NCBI GenBank assembly: GCA_913043275.1
Contig: CAJWLL010000021.1
Span: 1 to 36,507 of the forward strand
Direction: 5' to 3'
Length of the DNA: 36,507 bases
DNA from: an uncultured Flavobacteriaceae bacterium
GTDB lineage: Bacteria > Bacteroidota > Bacteroidia > Flavobacteriales > Flavobacteriaceae
Below the pieces are notes generated by a model that had not been told where the DNA came from, did not search any database, and was given only the letters and a program-made list of their open reading frames with translations. This document shows positions 7,924-17,207 of this stretch, in pieces (the stretch's first letter is position 1; every line of letters begins with the position of its first letter). Made by a program: the position numbers and the translations under genes.

Positions 7924-10464
7924 ATGGATGATAATTTTTCACCTAGAGTAAAAGATGTAATTTCCTACAGCAAAGAAGAAGCTCTAAGATTAGGGCACGG
8001 ATCTATAGGAACGGAACATTTAATGTTGGGGATTTTACGTGACGGTGAAGGAAAAGCCATATCAATTCTCAACTCTATAGAAGTTGACCTCAATGAATTA
8101 AGGCGAAGAGTCGAAATTCTCAATCCTGCTTTAATTGAAACGGGGGTGATCAACAACAAAAAAAATCTGCACCTTACCCGTCAAGCTGAACGAGCACTGA
8201 AAACAACATTCTTGGAAGCTAAACTTTTTCAAAGTGACATCATCAACACAGCACACTTGTTGCTTTGCATTTTGAGAAATGAAAATGACCCTACCACCAA
8301 GTTATTACTAAACTTGAATATCGATTATGACATTGTTAAAGAAAAATTCAAATTGATGATCACAAGTGAGAACCAAAACTATTTGGAAATATCAGACTCA
8401 TCCTCATTTCCGGACGAAAAAGACGATGAGAATGAATCAGGTAAAGCGAACCCTTTTGTTCCCACGACTGAATCAAGGGTCAATGTTAAATCAAAAACAC
8501 CAGTTTTAGATAATTTTGGTCGTGATGTGACTGCATTAGCAGAGAAAAACAAGTTGGACCCTGTAGTGGGTAGAGATAAAGAAATCGAAAGAGTTTCACA
8601 AATTCTTAGTAGAAGAAAGAAAAACAACCCCCTTTTAATTGGAGAACCAGGAGTCGGTAAATCTGCAATCGCAGAAGGACTTGCACTGCGTATAATACAA
8701 AAAAAAGTTTCCAGAGTACTATACGGAAAGCGGGTGGTTTCCCTTGACTTAGCTAGTTTAGTAGCAGGAACAAAATATAGAGGTCAATTTGAAGAACGGA
8801 TGAAAGCTGTAATGAATGAATTAGAAAAAAATGATAACATAATTCTCTTTATAGACGAAATTCACACCATAGTAGGTGCAGGTGGGGCTACTGGAAGTCT
8901 AGATGCCTCCAATATGTTCAAACCCGCTTTGGCACGAGGGGAAATTCAATGTATAGGTGCAACAACACTAGATGAGTATCGTCAAAATATCGAGAAAGAT
9001 GGTGCATTGGAAAGACGTTTCCAAAAGGTCTTGATCGAAGAAACCTCTGAAGAAGAAACACTTGAAATATTAAGGAACATCAAAGAAAAATATGAGAATC
9101 ATCATAATGTCATGTATACGGATGAAGCACTTAAAGCCTGTTCGGAACTCACCTCCAGATACATGACCGATCGTTATCTTCCAGACAAGGCTATTGACGC
9201 CCTAGATGAAGCCGGATCAAGAGTTCACATAAACAACATGAACGTCCCAGATGAAGTCATAAAACTTGAAGAAGAGCTTGAAAAAGTCAAAAAATTAAAA
9301 AATTCTGTTGTCAAAAAACAAAAATACGAGGAAGCCGCGAAACTCAGAGATGATGAAAAGAGGGTGGAAAGAAGACTCCTTGAAGCTCAAGAAAGATGGC
9401 GTGAAGAATCCAAACTCAATAGGGTAACTGTCAATGAAAGCCATATCGCTGATGTTGTATCCATGATGACCAACATTCCGGTAAATAAAATTGTGAAGAG
9501 CGAAAAGAACAAATTGGCTCACCTCTTCAACATTATAGGAGAAAAAGTCATTGGACAAAAAGAAGCCGTTAAAAAAGTGGTAAAAGCGATACAACGAAAC
9601 AGAGCAGGTCTAAAAAATCCAGACCGACCCATAGGGTCCTTTATTTTCCTTGGACAAACCGGTGTTGGTAAAACCCAACTGGCTAAAATCCTCGCCAAAG
9701 AAATTTTTGATTCCGAAGAAAACCTTATTCGCATCGATATGAGTGAATACATGGAAAAATTTACAACTTCCAGATTGATAGGAGCACCCCCAGGATATGT
9801 TGGTTATGAAGAAGGTGGTCAATTAAGTGAAAAAGTTAGACGCCGTCCATACTCGGTCATATTGTTGGATGAAGTTGAAAAAGCCCACCCTGATATTTTT
9901 AACATGCTGCTACAAGTTTTTGATGAAGGATTCTTAACAGACAGCTTGGGTAGGAAAATCAATTTCCAAAACACCATCATAATTATGACATCTAACATTG
10001 GAGCAAAACAGTTAAAAGATTTTGGGACCGGTGTAGGTTTCGAAACCTCCAATTTGAAATCTCAAGCCAGTGATATCGAGAAAGGTGTTATACGAAATGC
10101 TTTAAAGAAAACCTTTGCGCCCGAATTTTTAAATCGTATCGACGATGTGATCATTTTTAACACACTTGAAAAGAAAGATATTGAAAAAATTGTTGATATT
10201 GAATTAATCAAACTCTCAAAGAGAATTAAAAACCTCGGTTATGGAATATCACTGACCAAAGCTGCAAAGGTTTTTTTAATAGATAAAGGTTTTGACAAGA
10301 AATATGGAGCCAGACCCCTCAACAGAGCTATTCAGAGGTATATAGAGGATTTGTTAGCCGAGAATGTTGTCAATAACAACATTGAGGAAGGAATTCATAT
10401 AACGCTTGACCATAAAAAAGGCGCTGAAGAACTCTGTATTAAACCAACTACTAAAGTCAAATAA
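7924..10464 (+). CDS. clpC: ATP-dependent Clp protease ATP-binding subunit ClpC
   Basis: This 846-residue class I Hsp100 unfoldase is expected to form hexamers that thread substrates into ClpP. In order: two Clp-N repeats (about 1-145), a linker, AAA+ domain 1 with Walker A G-E-P-G-V-G-K-S (240-247) and Walker B L-F-I-D-E (308-312), a UVR/middle coiled region (about 450-495), AAA+ domain 2 with Walker A G-Q-T-G-V-G-K-T (577-584) and L-L-D-E (647-650), and a C-terminal D2-small domain. A V-G-F tripeptide at 704-706 sits where the ClpP-docking loop is expected, so interaction with ClpP is likely although clpP is not in the window. The UVR motif and short middle domain separate it from ClpA and ClpB. 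No mcsA, mcsB or ctsR neighbours are seen, unlike Firmicutes clpC operons. Confidence 0.95.
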   Translation: MDDNFSPRVKDVISYSKEEALRLGHGSIGTEHLMLGILRDGEGKAISILNSIEVDLNELRRRVEILNPALIETGVINNKKNLHLTRQAERALKTTFLEAKLFQSDIINTAHLLLCILRNENDPTTKLLLNLNIDYDIVKEKFKLMITSENQNYLEISDSSSFPDEKDDENESGKANPFVPTTESRVNVKSKTPVLDNFGRDVTALAEKNKLDPVVGRDKEIERVSQILSRRKKNNPLLIGEPGVGKSAIAEGLALRIIQKKVSRVLYGKRVVSLDLASLVAGTKYRGQFEERMKAVMNELEKNDNIILFIDEIHTIVGAGGATGSLDASNMFKPALARGEIQCIGATTLDEYRQNIEKDGALERRFQKVLIEETSEEETLEILRNIKEKYENHHNVMYTDEALKACSELTSRYMTDRYLPDKAIDALDEAGSRVHINNMNVPDEVIKLEEELEKVKKLKNSVVKKQKYEEAAKLRDDEKRVERRLLEAQERWREESKLNRVTVNESHIADVVSMMTNIPVNKIVKSEKNKLAHLFNIIGEKVIGQKEAVKKVVKAIQRNRAGLKNPDRPIGSFIFLGQTGVGKTQLAKILAKEIFDSEENLIRIDMSEYMEKFTTSRLIGAPPGYVGYEEGGQLSEKVRRRPYSVILLDEVEKAHPDIFNMLLQVFDEGFLTDSLGRKINFQNTIIIMTSNIGAKQLKDFGTGVGFETSNLKSQASDIEKGVIRNALKKTFAPEFLNRIDDVIIFNTLEKKDIEKIVDIELIKLSKRIKNLGYGISLTKAAKVFLIDKGFDKKYGARPLNRAIQRYIEDLLAENVVNNNIEEGIHITLDHKKGAEELCIKPTTKVK

Positions 10465-10821
10465 CAATAATAAACTATCAAACCTTATCAATTCTATTTG
10501 ATCAGGGTGTTCTTTATTCTCAAAATTTCAAGGATAAAAATATTTTCCAAAAAATTTTAAAGCTGATGGTTTTATAATATTTTTGCCTACGTATTGGATA
10601 ATATCGATAATATAAAAATCAGTGCTTCCATTTTAAGCTCAAAAGTTATTGTTGTTACCCATTCTAATTTGACAATGAATAACCCAATGGGGATAGTTCA
10701 ACACATATAACGATATGGCTAAATATCCTCAAGAATTTGATTTAAATTCAAATCATTTCAATCATCTAATCTTTTACCCTAGAAACATTAAATTCTCAGG
10801 TTAAACAGAAAAAAAAATAAA
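10465..10821 (+). other. clpC-thrA intergenic region / possible thr leader
   Basis: This is a 357-bp gap. It holds an exact TAnnTTTG match at 10578-10585, which would give a leader of roughly 230 nt before thrA. Two small inverted repeats are visible in that leader: CCCATT/AATGGG (10658-10663 and 10686-10691), and ATTTGA-7 nt-TCAAAT (10735-10740 and 10748-10753). A short frame at 10675-10710 starts M-N-N-P-M but contains no run of Thr or Ile codons, so a classical threonine attenuator peptide is not evident. No strong intrinsic terminator follows clpC. Confidence 0.4.
10578..10585 (+). promoter_or_regulatory. candidate -7 element for the thrABC operon
   Basis: TATTTTTG matches the Bacteroidota -7 consensus exactly. 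It lies 236 bp upstream of the thrA ATG, so if used it implies a long untranslated leader. No -33 TTG is apparent 17-23 bp upstream. Confidence 0.3.
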
Positions 10822-13269
10822 ATGAAAGTTTTAAAATTTGGAGGAACATCGGTAGCTAACCCGAAAAGTCTATCCAGTGTTCTCAAAATTATTCAAAAAC
10901 AAAAAGGTCCTATCGCAGTTGTAGTATCTGCTTTGGGTGAGGTTACTGACCTACTCCTTAAAATGCTTTCATTGGCACAATCCGGGAAAGATCAATATAA
11001 AGACAATCTTGCTGTGATCGAGAAACGTCATCTGGAGATCATCAAAAACTGTGTGCCCATTCAGAATCAAAGTGCCATCATCAGTTTTCTAAAAAAACAC
11101 CTCAATGAATTGGAATCTCGACTGGATGCTGTTCATGTTTTAGAGGAGGCTACCCCAAAAAACAATGCAACCATATCTTCATATGGAGAAATACTCGCAA
11201 GTAATATTATCCAAGAGATCTTACGTTTCAATAATGTAGATTCAGCTCTAAAGGATAGTAGGGAGCTCATTAAGACATTGTCTCACAACGGCTCAGAAAT
11301 TGTAGATCTGGAACTTAGCCAGAACCTTATTCAAAATTATTTCAAAAAAAACAAATCTAATGTAGTCTTGCTTCCCGGCTTTATTTCCAGTAACGCATCA
11401 GGAGAAACTACTACTTTGGGCAGAGGGGGATCGGACTATTCAGCTGCACTCATAGCCAATGCTACCGAATCAGAAGTTTTAGAAATCTGGACTGATGTAA
11501 GTGGTATGTTTACTGCGCATCCAAAAATCGTTTCTCAAGCCAAGCCTATCGAAAAGTTAAGTTTTTACGAGGCCATGGAACTTTCTCACTTTGGAGCCAA
11601 AGTGATTTTTCCCCCTACTCTTCAACCCTTAATTGAGAAGAACATACCGGTTGTAATCAAAAACACCTTTGCTCCTCAGGATTCTGGTACACTCATAGAC
11701 AATACTCCTTCTCAAGAAAATAGTGAAATCGTCAAGGGAATCAGCCATATTGAAAACGTTGCATTAATCAATATGGAAGGAAGTGGAATGATTGGAATTA
11801 CTGGTTTTTCCAAAAGGTTTTTTGAAGCCTTATCTGATGAAAATATTAATGTAATCATGATTACCCAAGCTTCCTCTGAGCACTCCATTTGTGTTGGCGT
11901 AGGAGAAAGCGAAGCAATAGCAGCCAAAAACGTGATAGATGAGAAGTTTGCCTTTGAAATATCTATAAATAAAGTTGCTCCTGCTAAAATTGAAAATGAC
12001 ATGGCAAACATAGCTGTGGTAGGTGAAAAAATGAAAGACCACCAAGGCATCAGCGGAAAACTATTCAGCAGCCTCGGCGCTAATAATATCAACATCAGGG
12101 CTATTGCTCAAGGTGCATCGGAAAGAAATATCTCTATCATCATAAATCAAAATAACGTAACTAAAGCCATAAACACTCTTCATGAAATTTTCTTTGAATC
12201 CCAAGTCAAAGAATTGAACCTTTTCGTTACAGGAGTAGGAAATGTAGGTAGTAAGCTTTTGGAACAAATTGGAAAACAAAAGGAATATTTGATTGAAAAT
12301 CTACGATTAAAAATTCGAGTCATCGCCCTATCAAATTCCAAAAAAATGATTTTGGGTGAAAGCGCTTTGGATTTAACGGATTGGATGTCAAATATAAAAC
12401 AAAGCCAAACAAAGGCCAGCAGAGATTTGTTTTTTATGCATGCCAAAAAACTCAACCTGAGAAACAGTATTTTTGTAGACAATACTGCCAGTGAAATCAT
12501 TGCCAAAGAATATGCCAGGTATTTAAACAATAATATTGGAGTAGTTACTTGCAATAAAATTGCTGCTGCAGATGAATTAAACAACTACCTAAATCTTAAA
12601 AATATTTCCAGAAAATTCAGGAGCCCATACCTTTTTGAAACCAATGTAGGAGCGGGTTTACCCATCATTGACACCTTAAACAACCTCGTCGCCTCAGGAG
12701 ATCAAATAATCAAAATTCAAGCGGTTTTATCAGGAAGTTTAAATTTTGTATTCAATAACTTCAAAAAGGGAGTCTCTTTTCACGACGTTGTTCTTCAAGC
12801 ACAACAAGAAGGTTATACTGAGCCCGATCCAAAGATCGACCTCAGTGGAGTCGATGTTGCCCGAAAAATATTGATTTTAGCACGTGAAAGTGGAATGAAA
12901 ATCGAATTAGGAGATATTGAAAATGAATCCTTTTTACCTCAAGAATGCTTGGATACCAATAATAACAAATCATTTTTTAAATCGCTTGTAAAACACAGCG
13001 ATCATTTTGAAAAAATGCTTGAAAAATCTGAGAAGGAAGGAGCAAAAATGAAATATGTTGCACAATTCGAAAACGGTAAGGCCAAAGTAGGCATCCAACT
13101 AGTCAAAGAAGGGCACAACTTTTACAACTTGGAGGGGAGTGATAATATTATACTTTTTTACACCAATCGTTATAAAAATCAACCCCTAATTGTTAAGGGT
13201 GCTGGAGCTGGAGCAGACGTAACTGCCTCAGGTATTTTTGCTGACATCATTAGAATTGGAAAGCAGTAA
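10822..13269 (+). CDS. thrA: bifunctional aspartokinase / homoserine dehydrogenase
   Basis: This 815-residue fusion catalyses the first and third steps from aspartate to threonine. The aspartokinase half starts with K-F-G-G-T-S (5-10) and has T-L-G-R-G-G-S-D-Y-S at 198-207. Two ACT-like regulatory segments occupy about 310-455. The homoserine dehydrogenase half begins near 465 with a Rossmann G-V-G-N-V-G motif (471-476) and has E-P-D-P-K-I-D-L-S-G at 667-676, which contains catalytic acidic residues. Length and order match ThrA/MetL enzymes. It heads a tight operon: the stop is followed 2 bp later by thrB, and thrB overlaps thrC by one base. The ACT domains suggest allosteric feedback by threonine, but the specific effector cannot be read from sequence. 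Confidence 0.96.
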   Translation: MKVLKFGGTSVANPKSLSSVLKIIQKQKGPIAVVVSALGEVTDLLLKMLSLAQSGKDQYKDNLAVIEKRHLEIIKNCVPIQNQSAIISFLKKHLNELESRLDAVHVLEEATPKNNATISSYGEILASNIIQEILRFNNVDSALKDSRELIKTLSHNGSEIVDLELSQNLIQNYFKKNKSNVVLLPGFISSNASGETTTLGRGGSDYSAALIANATESEVLEIWTDVSGMFTAHPKIVSQAKPIEKLSFYEAMELSHFGAKVIFPPTLQPLIEKNIPVVIKNTFAPQDSGTLIDNTPSQENSEIVKGISHIENVALINMEGSGMIGITGFSKRFFEALSDENINVIMITQASSEHSICVGVGESEAIAAKNVIDEKFAFEISINKVAPAKIENDMANIAVVGEKMKDHQGISGKLFSSLGANNINIRAIAQGASERNISIIINQNNVTKAINTLHEIFFESQVKELNLFVTGVGNVGSKLLEQIGKQKEYLIENLRLKIRVIALSNSKKMILGESALDLTDWMSNIKQSQTKASRDLFFMHAKKLNLRNSIFVDNTASEIIAKEYARYLNNNIGVVTCNKIAAADELNNYLNLKNISRKFRSPYLFETNVGAGLPIIDTLNNLVASGDQIIKIQAVLSGSLNFVFNNFKKGVSFHDVVLQAQQEGYTEPDPKIDLSGVDVARKILILARESGMKIELGDIENESFLPQECLDTNNNKSFFKSLVKHSDHFEKMLEKSEKEGAKMKYVAQFENGKAKVGIQLVKEGHNFYNLEGSDNIILFYTNRYKNQPLIVKGAGAGADVTASGIFADIIRIGKQ

Positions 13270-13271
13270 TT

Positions 13272-14198
13272 ATGGATGAAATCAAGATTTTTTCTCCCGC
13301 CAGTGTGGCCAACATTTCATGTGGATTTGATGTTCTGGGGTTTTGCCTCGGACCTGTAGGCGACGAAATGATCATCCGTAAATCAGATTCCTCCGGCGTT
13401 AAAATTATCAAAATTGAAGGACAAGAACTCCCATTAGATGTAAAAAAAAATGTTGCAGGTGTTGCAGCAGAAGCGCTACTCAATGAACTCAAAACAGAAA
13501 GAGGCTTTGAAATAGAAATCTACAAAAACATCAAGGCAGGAAGTGGTATTGGGAGCAGTGCCGCAAGTGCGGCCGGAGCTGTTTTTGGAATCAATGAATT
13601 ACTAAACAAACCCTTTACCGCCCACGAATTAATTAATTTCGCAATGGAGGGTGAAGGTTTAGCAAGTGGTTCAGTACATGCTGATAATGTAGCTCCCGTT
13701 CTTTTGGGTGGAATCACATTGGTCAGAACTACTGACCCCATCGATGTAGTCCAATTACCGACTCCAAAAGAATTGACTGCTGTAATAATGCATCCCAAGA
13801 TTGAATTAAAAACTGTCCACGCACGAGAAATAATCAAGAAAAACGTGACTATGGAAAAAGCTATCCAACAATGGGGTAATCTAGGGGCTTTTGTATCTGC
13901 GCTATACGATGAAGATTATGATTTGATGTCTAGAAGCCTAAAAGATGAAATTGTAGAACCTATGCGATCCCTGCTAATCCCTGAGTTTGAATCGCTTAAA
14001 AAAGCCTCTAAAGATGTAGGTGCATTGGGTTTTGGGATTTCTGGTTCTGGTCCATCAGTTTATGCCCTAACCAAAGGTGTTGACACAGCAGAAAAAGTTT
14101 ATGAAGCCATTAATGAAATTATTTCATCAATTGGTATAGATTTTGAAATATACATTTCTAAAATCAACCAACAAGGAATAAAAATTTTACCAGATTAA
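13272..14198 (+). CDS. thrB: homoserine kinase
   Basis: This 308-residue GHMP-family kinase phosphorylates homoserine to O-phosphohomoserine. The N-terminus (F-S-P-A-S-V-A-N-I-S-C-G-F-D, 8-20) is the GHMP motif 1 that binds the substrate, and the glycine/serine-rich ATP loop G-S-G-I-G-S-S-A-A-S is at 90-99. A C-terminal G-F-G-I-S-G-S-G-P-S forms motif 3. The length is normal for ThrB. Its ATG lies 2 bp after the thrA stop, and its TAA shares a base with the thrC ATG, pointing to translational coupling in one transcript. Confidence 0.96.
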   Translation: MDEIKIFSPASVANISCGFDVLGFCLGPVGDEMIIRKSDSSGVKIIKIEGQELPLDVKKNVAGVAAEALLNELKTERGFEIEIYKNIKAGSGIGSSAASAAGAVFGINELLNKPFTAHELINFAMEGEGLASGSVHADNVAPVLLGGITLVRTTDPIDVVQLPTPKELTAVIMHPKIELKTVHAREIIKKNVTMEKAIQQWGNLGAFVSALYDEDYDLMSRSLKDEIVEPMRSLLIPEFESLKKASKDVGALGFGISGSGPSVYALTKGVDTAEKVYEAINEIISSIGIDFEIYISKINQQGIKILPD

Positions 14199-15490
14199 TG
14201 AAGTACCTCAGTCTTAACCAAAACTCAAAAAGTACACTTTTTAACAATGCGGTAAAACAAGGTTTAGCAAGGGACAGGGGACTCTACTTCCCTGAAACCA
14301 TTCCCCAACTCCCAAAAAGCTTTTTTGATGGTATAGAAAAAATGAACATTAACGATATGGCCTACCGGGTCATTAAACCCTATGTCGGAAATCAAATATT
14401 GAAAGACAAACTGATGGAGATTGTCAAAGAAACACTGGATTTTGAATTTCCCATCATAGAAATCACTGATAATATTGCCGCCTTAGAATTATTCCAAGGC
14501 CCAACCTTGGCCTTTAAAGATGTTGGAGCACGCTTTATGGCGCGATACTTGGGACATCTCAACCAAGACAGTAAAGATGAAATAACCGTATTGGTCGCCA
14601 CCTCAGGGGACACCGGAGGGGCAGTAGCAAACGGATTTCTGGGGGTCAAAGGCGTAAATGTGGTCATCTTATACCCCAAAGGAAAAGTCAGTGAAATTCA
14701 AGAAAAACAACTGACTACTCCAGGGCAAAACATCACATCTTTGGAAGTTGACGGTGTATTTGACGATTGCCAAGAAATGGTCAAAACCGCGTTTCTAGAT
14801 TCAGCTTTGTCCAGTGTAAACCTTACCTCGGCCAACTCCATCAATGTTGCCCGATGGTTACCTCAAATGTTTTATTTTTTTATTGCCTACAGAGCTCTTA
14901 AAAGCAAAAACAAAAGATTGGTATTCTCTGTTCCCAGTGGAAATTTTGGGAATATCTGTGCCGGTATCATGGGACAGCAGATGGGATTGCCCATTGACCA
15001 TTTTATTGCCAGCACAAATGTAAACGACGCCGTTCCTCGTTATCTGGAAACTGGAACCTATGATCCTTTGCCAACCATACAAACCATCTCCAACGCCATG
15101 GACGTGGGGGACCCAAGTAATTTCGTCAGAATTCAGAAAATATTCAACCACGACATTGTTAAAATGAAAAAGGCCCTCTCTGGCTATCGGTTTACAGATC
15201 AAGAAACCAGAAAAGCCCTAAAGGAAATATACGACCTCAAAGGATATATCGCTGACCCTCATGGTGCAGTAGGCTATTTGGGACTTAAAGAATATTTGGC
15301 AAAGCAAGGTAAAGATCAATACGGTGTATTTTTAGAAACCGCCCACCCCGTCAAATTTTTAGACTCGGTAAATAAAACCCTCAAATTGGAGGTAGAAATC
15401 CCTGAACGACTCAAAGAAACTCTGTCCAAACAGAAAGTCAGTGTTCCCATCAAGGATTACAGTGAACTGAAAGCCTATTTAATGAATTAA
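14198..15490 (+). CDS. thrC: threonine synthase
   Basis: This 430-residue PLP-dependent enzyme of fold type II converts O-phosphohomoserine to threonine and phosphate, completing the pathway encoded by this operon. The PLP lysine is in A-F-K-D-V-G-A-R-F (K107). The phosphate-binding A-T-S-G-D-T-G-G-A-V loop follows, and S-V-P-S-G-N-F-G-N lies in the middle. Its last 12 bp overlap the 3' end of the convergent aminopeptidase gene, so no space remains for a conventional terminator after thrC. Confidence 0.96.
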   Translation: MKYLSLNQNSKSTLFNNAVKQGLARDRGLYFPETIPQLPKSFFDGIEKMNINDMAYRVIKPYVGNQILKDKLMEIVKETLDFEFPIIEITDNIAALELFQGPTLAFKDVGARFMARYLGHLNQDSKDEITVLVATSGDTGGAVANGFLGVKGVNVVILYPKGKVSEIQEKQLTTPGQNITSLEVDGVFDDCQEMVKTAFLDSALSSVNLTSANSINVARWLPQMFYFFIAYRALKSKNKRLVFSVPSGNFGNICAGIMGQQMGLPIDHFIASTNVNDAVPRYLETGTYDPLPTIQTISNAMDVGDPSNFVRIQKIFNHDIVKMKKALSGYRFTDQETRKALKEIYDLKGYIADPHGAVGYLGLKEYLAKQGKDQYGVFLETAHPVKFLDSVNKTLKLEVEIPERLKETLSKQKVSVPIKDYSELKAYLMN

Positions 15491-17125
15491 AGTTTTGATG
15501 TCAGGCAAAATAAAGTCTTTTAATGCACTCTCTTGTTGCATCATGGCCTCAATCCCCTCAAAATCTCTGGGCGCACCTGCCGACAAATTGACCGGGCCGT
15601 CTTTTGTAATCAACACATCATCCTCGATGCGAATACCAATATTCCACCATTTGGGATCACAGGGGCTGTTTTCCGGAATATAAATACCGGGTTCTACGGT
15701 AATGACCATATCCGCCTCTAGTTCCCCATAATTCCCTGGGTCGTGAACATCCAATCCAATGTGGTGTGAAAGGCCGTGAGGATAGTATTTTTTTGCCTCA
15801 GAAGGTTCACTGATGATCCCCAACTGCTGTAATCCCTCAGCGACAACATCATAGGACAATTTGTAAATCGTTCTAAAACTATTGCCTACAAGAGCAGCGT
15901 TGATGGCCGCTTCCTGTGAATCGTAAACAATTTGATACAAAGCTTTTTGCTCCGGACTGAAAACTCCGTTAGCAGGAATGGTACGAGTGACATCGGCAGT
16001 ATAACCGTAGAACTCTGCCCCCAAGTCCATCAAAACCAATTGATTGTGAATTTCTTCTTTGTCATTTTCGATATAGTGCAAAATACAGCCGTTTTCTCCA
16101 GCCCCAACAATGGAGGGATAACCCTCATCAGCAGCTCCATATTTTCGATATACAAATTCATGAATACCTTGAATTTCTCTTTCTCCCATCTCGGGATGCA
16201 TTGCTTTCATCACTTCAATTTGCCCAACCACAGAAATCGCAACTGCTTTTTTAAGGAGATCAACTTCATTTTTGGCTTTAATCTCTCTCAAATTGGCCAT
16301 AATAAGGGCTAGGGTCTCAATATCAAAATTAGACTTCCGCAAAGCAGAAACTGTTTTTCTCTTGGCTTCTTTGTAGAAGCCTTGTGCTGGTTCTTTAAGA
16401 AAATCTTTGATGATTTCATCATCAATTAATAAACTGTCGCGCTCTACTATGGACTTAACCACCTCCATTACTGAGTCAAGTGTTTGTTCATCGGCCTCCA
16501 TGATTTTTTGATAGGCCGAGTAAGCCAATCGATTGAAATCGTTTGGAAAGTTGATGGCTTCTCTAAAAGCCGCCTTAAGATCAAAAAGGTCGTTGGGGTC
16601 ATCTACTTTATATCGGACATTATCCTTAAAAACATAGGTCTTTTGAGCTCGAATGTCATTTTTAAACTCAAACATCAATACCTTGTCAAAGCGATCTAAG
16701 CTTTGAATTTCGCTCTTAAAATCACCCCGCTCGGCTACCCGATCAAATCCCAACTGTTTAACCTGTTCCAGATCATAGCGTTTACCATTCCACATTTCCA
16801 TATATACATCTCGCTCCGGTACGTAAATTTTTTCATAATAAAGGCCACCATCGTCAGTTTGTGGATTTTTATAAATCATCAAAACTGAGTGGGGCTGATG
16901 CCATCCGCTCAAATAGAAAAAGTTGGGGTCTTGATGGTAAATATAATTCACGTCATTTGCCCTGTTCCTGATCGGTGCACTGAACAAAACAGCAAGACTG
17001 TTGTCGGGCATCTTTTGGCGAAATGCCTTCCTCACCTTCTGATAGTGCTCGGCAGACAACTTTGACTTTTGACCATATCCAAAAACAAAAGAGAAGAAAT
17101 AAATCAATATAATAAGATTTCTCAT
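15479..17125 (-). CDS. exported Xaa-Pro aminopeptidase-like M24 metallopeptidase
   Basis: This 548-residue protein starts with a signal peptide (M-R-N-L-I-I-L-I-Y-F-F, then F-G-Y-G-Q at about 15-19). An aminopeptidase P N-terminal (AMP_N) domain occupies about 23-180, and a C-terminal pita-bread M24 domain runs from about 280. The five metal ligands expected for PepP-type enzymes are all present: D367, D378, H454 (in H-G-L-S-H), E478 (in V-E-P-G-I-Y) and E501. Such enzymes remove an N-terminal residue from X-Pro peptides using two Mn or Co ions. The signal peptide suggests action in the periplasm or at the cell surface, unlike cytoplasmic E. coli PepP. An extra segment between AMP_N and M24 (about 200-280) makes it longer than PepP. 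It is divergent from gcvT. Confidence 0.92.
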   Translation of the reverse strand: MRNLIILIYFFSFVFGYGQKSKLSAEHYQKVRKAFRQKMPDNSLAVLFSAPIRNRANDVNYIYHQDPNFFYLSGWHQPHSVLMIYKNPQTDDGGLYYEKIYVPERDVYMEMWNGKRYDLEQVKQLGFDRVAERGDFKSEIQSLDRFDKVLMFEFKNDIRAQKTYVFKDNVRYKVDDPNDLFDLKAAFREAINFPNDFNRLAYSAYQKIMEADEQTLDSVMEVVKSIVERDSLLIDDEIIKDFLKEPAQGFYKEAKRKTVSALRKSNFDIETLALIMANLREIKAKNEVDLLKKAVAISVVGQIEVMKAMHPEMGEREIQGIHEFVYRKYGAADEGYPSIVGAGENGCILHYIENDKEEIHNQLVLMDLGAEFYGYTADVTRTIPANGVFSPEQKALYQIVYDSQEAAINAALVGNSFRTIYKLSYDVVAEGLQQLGIISEPSEAKKYYPHGLSHHIGLDVHDPGNYGELEADMVITVEPGIYIPENSPCDPKWWNIGIRIEDDVLITKDGPVNLSAGAPRDFEGIEAMMQQESALKDFILPDIKTLIH

Positions 17126-17185
17126 ACAATTAATTTTAAAGGGGTTTTAAGTCAAATATTAAATACACTTATTATCTAAAAGTAA

Positions 17186-17193
17186 TATTTTTG
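17186..17193 (+). promoter_or_regulatory. candidate -7 element for gcvT
   Basis: TATTTTTG matches TAnnTTTG and lies 14 bp before the gcvT ATG, which would give a very short leader. It sits in the 82-bp divergent spacer between the M24 peptidase gene and gcvT. Confidence 0.35.
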
Positions 17194-17207
17194 TTTAAAA
17201 GAACTCA

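Noticed and set aside
10675..10710. Short frame in the thrA leader as a threonine leader peptide
   Set aside because: It has no Thr or Ile codon run, and no mutually exclusive terminator/antiterminator hairpins were found.
11712..12584. Antisense open frames of up to 134 codons inside thrA
   Set aside because: They lie opposite conserved thrA codons, have no recognisable motifs and no independent promoter; they are shadows of the real gene.
15932..16312. A 126-codon antisense frame inside the M24 peptidase gene
   Set aside because: The peptidase metal ligands are conserved across the region, and the antisense product shows no family features.
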